From the NCBI GenBank assembly GCA_025526995.1, contig JAHLKG010000017.1, positions 310,001 through 374,000 of the forward strand: 64,000 bases of DNA, given 5' to 3'. The stretch is from Powellomyces hirtus (taxonomy: Eukaryota > Chytridiomycota > Chytridiomycetes > Spizellomycetales > Powellomycetaceae). Of this stretch, positions 63,711-64,000 are shown piece by piece (position 1 is the first letter of the stretch; the number at the start of each line of letters is the position of its first letter). The notes below the pieces were generated by a model that ran no database searches, was not told the DNA's origin, and saw only the letters and a list, made by a program, of their open reading frames with translations. Position numbers and translations under genes: made by a program.

Positions 63711-63887
63711 GACTGCGGAATGTGTTGCAATTTGGTGTTAGGTTGTTTCGCAAAACCGTTGCCAAAAAGAAATAAGTTGCAAATGGTTTCGCTCGCGGCT
63801 AAGCCCCCCGCGTCAAGCCATCCTGGTCCAACCGGATCGATCCGCTACCACTCGAATGGTTTTCTTTGCGGCCTACAGTATAAAAAG
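63711..63887. promoter_or_regulatory. Divergent promoter region between EBP2 and the right-edge gene
   Basis: Only 177 bases between two start codons. A TATAAAAAG element at 63879-63887 directly abuts the proposed plus-strand ATG, too close to act as its TATA box. Confidence 0.35.
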
Positions 63888-64000
63888 ATGGCGAGCGAAG
63901 AAGTCGGTAGCTCGTCATTAAAGATTCGACTTTCGCAAGGTATGTACTGTGTCTCTCTGGCCTGGCATACAGCAGCACCATGCTCGGGGTCCTTGATGAT
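63888..64000 (+). CDS. Partial gene, first exon only (right edge)
   Basis: Reads MASEEVGSSSLKIRLSQ, followed by a consensus donor CAAG|GTATGT at 63940, so a first exon of 52 bases is likely and the rest lies beyond the window. The TATAAAAAG element immediately before the ATG raises the alternative that this exon is wholly or partly a 5' leader and translation starts downstream (an ATG lies at 63981). The product cannot be told. Confidence 0.4.
   Translation, partial: MASEEVGSSSLKIRLSQGMYCVSLAWHTAAPCSGSLM

Overview
This window is gene-dense nuclear DNA from a fungus, most likely an early-diverging, chytrid-like lineage. The fungal case rests on ERG6-type sterol methyltransferase, the HIS1 and ARG1 amino-acid biosynthetic enzymes, Yop1, Cdc42, Ebp2 and a KUP/HAK potassium transporter. 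Genes lie on both strands with short intergenic gaps, and most are split by introns of about 50-90 bases with GT..AG ends. The early-diverging placement is an inference from genes I know best outside Dikarya: a DET1 homologue, a MYST acetyltransferase with a double PHD finger, and a fused chorismate mutase-prephenate dehydratase.

Layout, 1-26 kb: a partial CPSF-A/MMS1_N beta-propeller protein (minus, runs off the left edge), argininosuccinate synthase (minus), a mitotic cyclin (plus), mitochondrial NADH-cytochrome b5 reductase, Yop1/REEP and a DPF-MYST histone acetyltransferase (all minus), the bifunctional P-protein (plus), tRNA-Ala(AGC), an INO80 subunit B/Ies2-like protein (minus), a HAD phosphatase (plus) and a Doa10/MARCH6 ER ubiquitin ligase (minus).

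Layout, 26-46 kb: a small secreted Ala/Thr/Pro-rich protein with repeated RRQ motifs, an unusual methyltransferase/ATP-grasp fusion and ERG6 (all minus), an unrecognised conserved-looking protein (plus), a disordered protein (minus), a KUP potassium transporter with a long repeat-bearing N-terminus (minus), an F-box/WD40 protein (plus) and a multi-OB-fold RPA70/MEIOB/SHLD2-like protein (minus).

Layout, 46-64 kb: Cdc42 and proteasome alpha subunit PSMA6/Scl1 (plus), DET1 (minus), SNW1/Prp45 (plus), a coiled-coil protein (minus), Arp4 (plus), an RBBP4/Msi1-type WD40 histone chaperone (minus), HIS1 (plus), Ebp2 (minus) and the first exon of a further gene (plus) at the right edge.

The genes do not form one pathway. 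There is a scatter of chromatin factors (MYST acetyltransferase, INO80B, Arp4, RBBP4), protein-turnover factors (Doa10, F-box protein, DET1, PSMA6) and amino-acid enzymes (ARG1, P-protein, HIS1). I saw no transposon, CRISPR array or viral sequence. The most unusual items are the methyltransferase/ATP-grasp fusion, DET1, the DPF plus C2HC plus MYST architecture, the P-protein and the repeat-bearing KUP transporter. Exon boundaries were worked out by eye from frame continuity and family motifs, so coordinates give first to last coding base, introns included.
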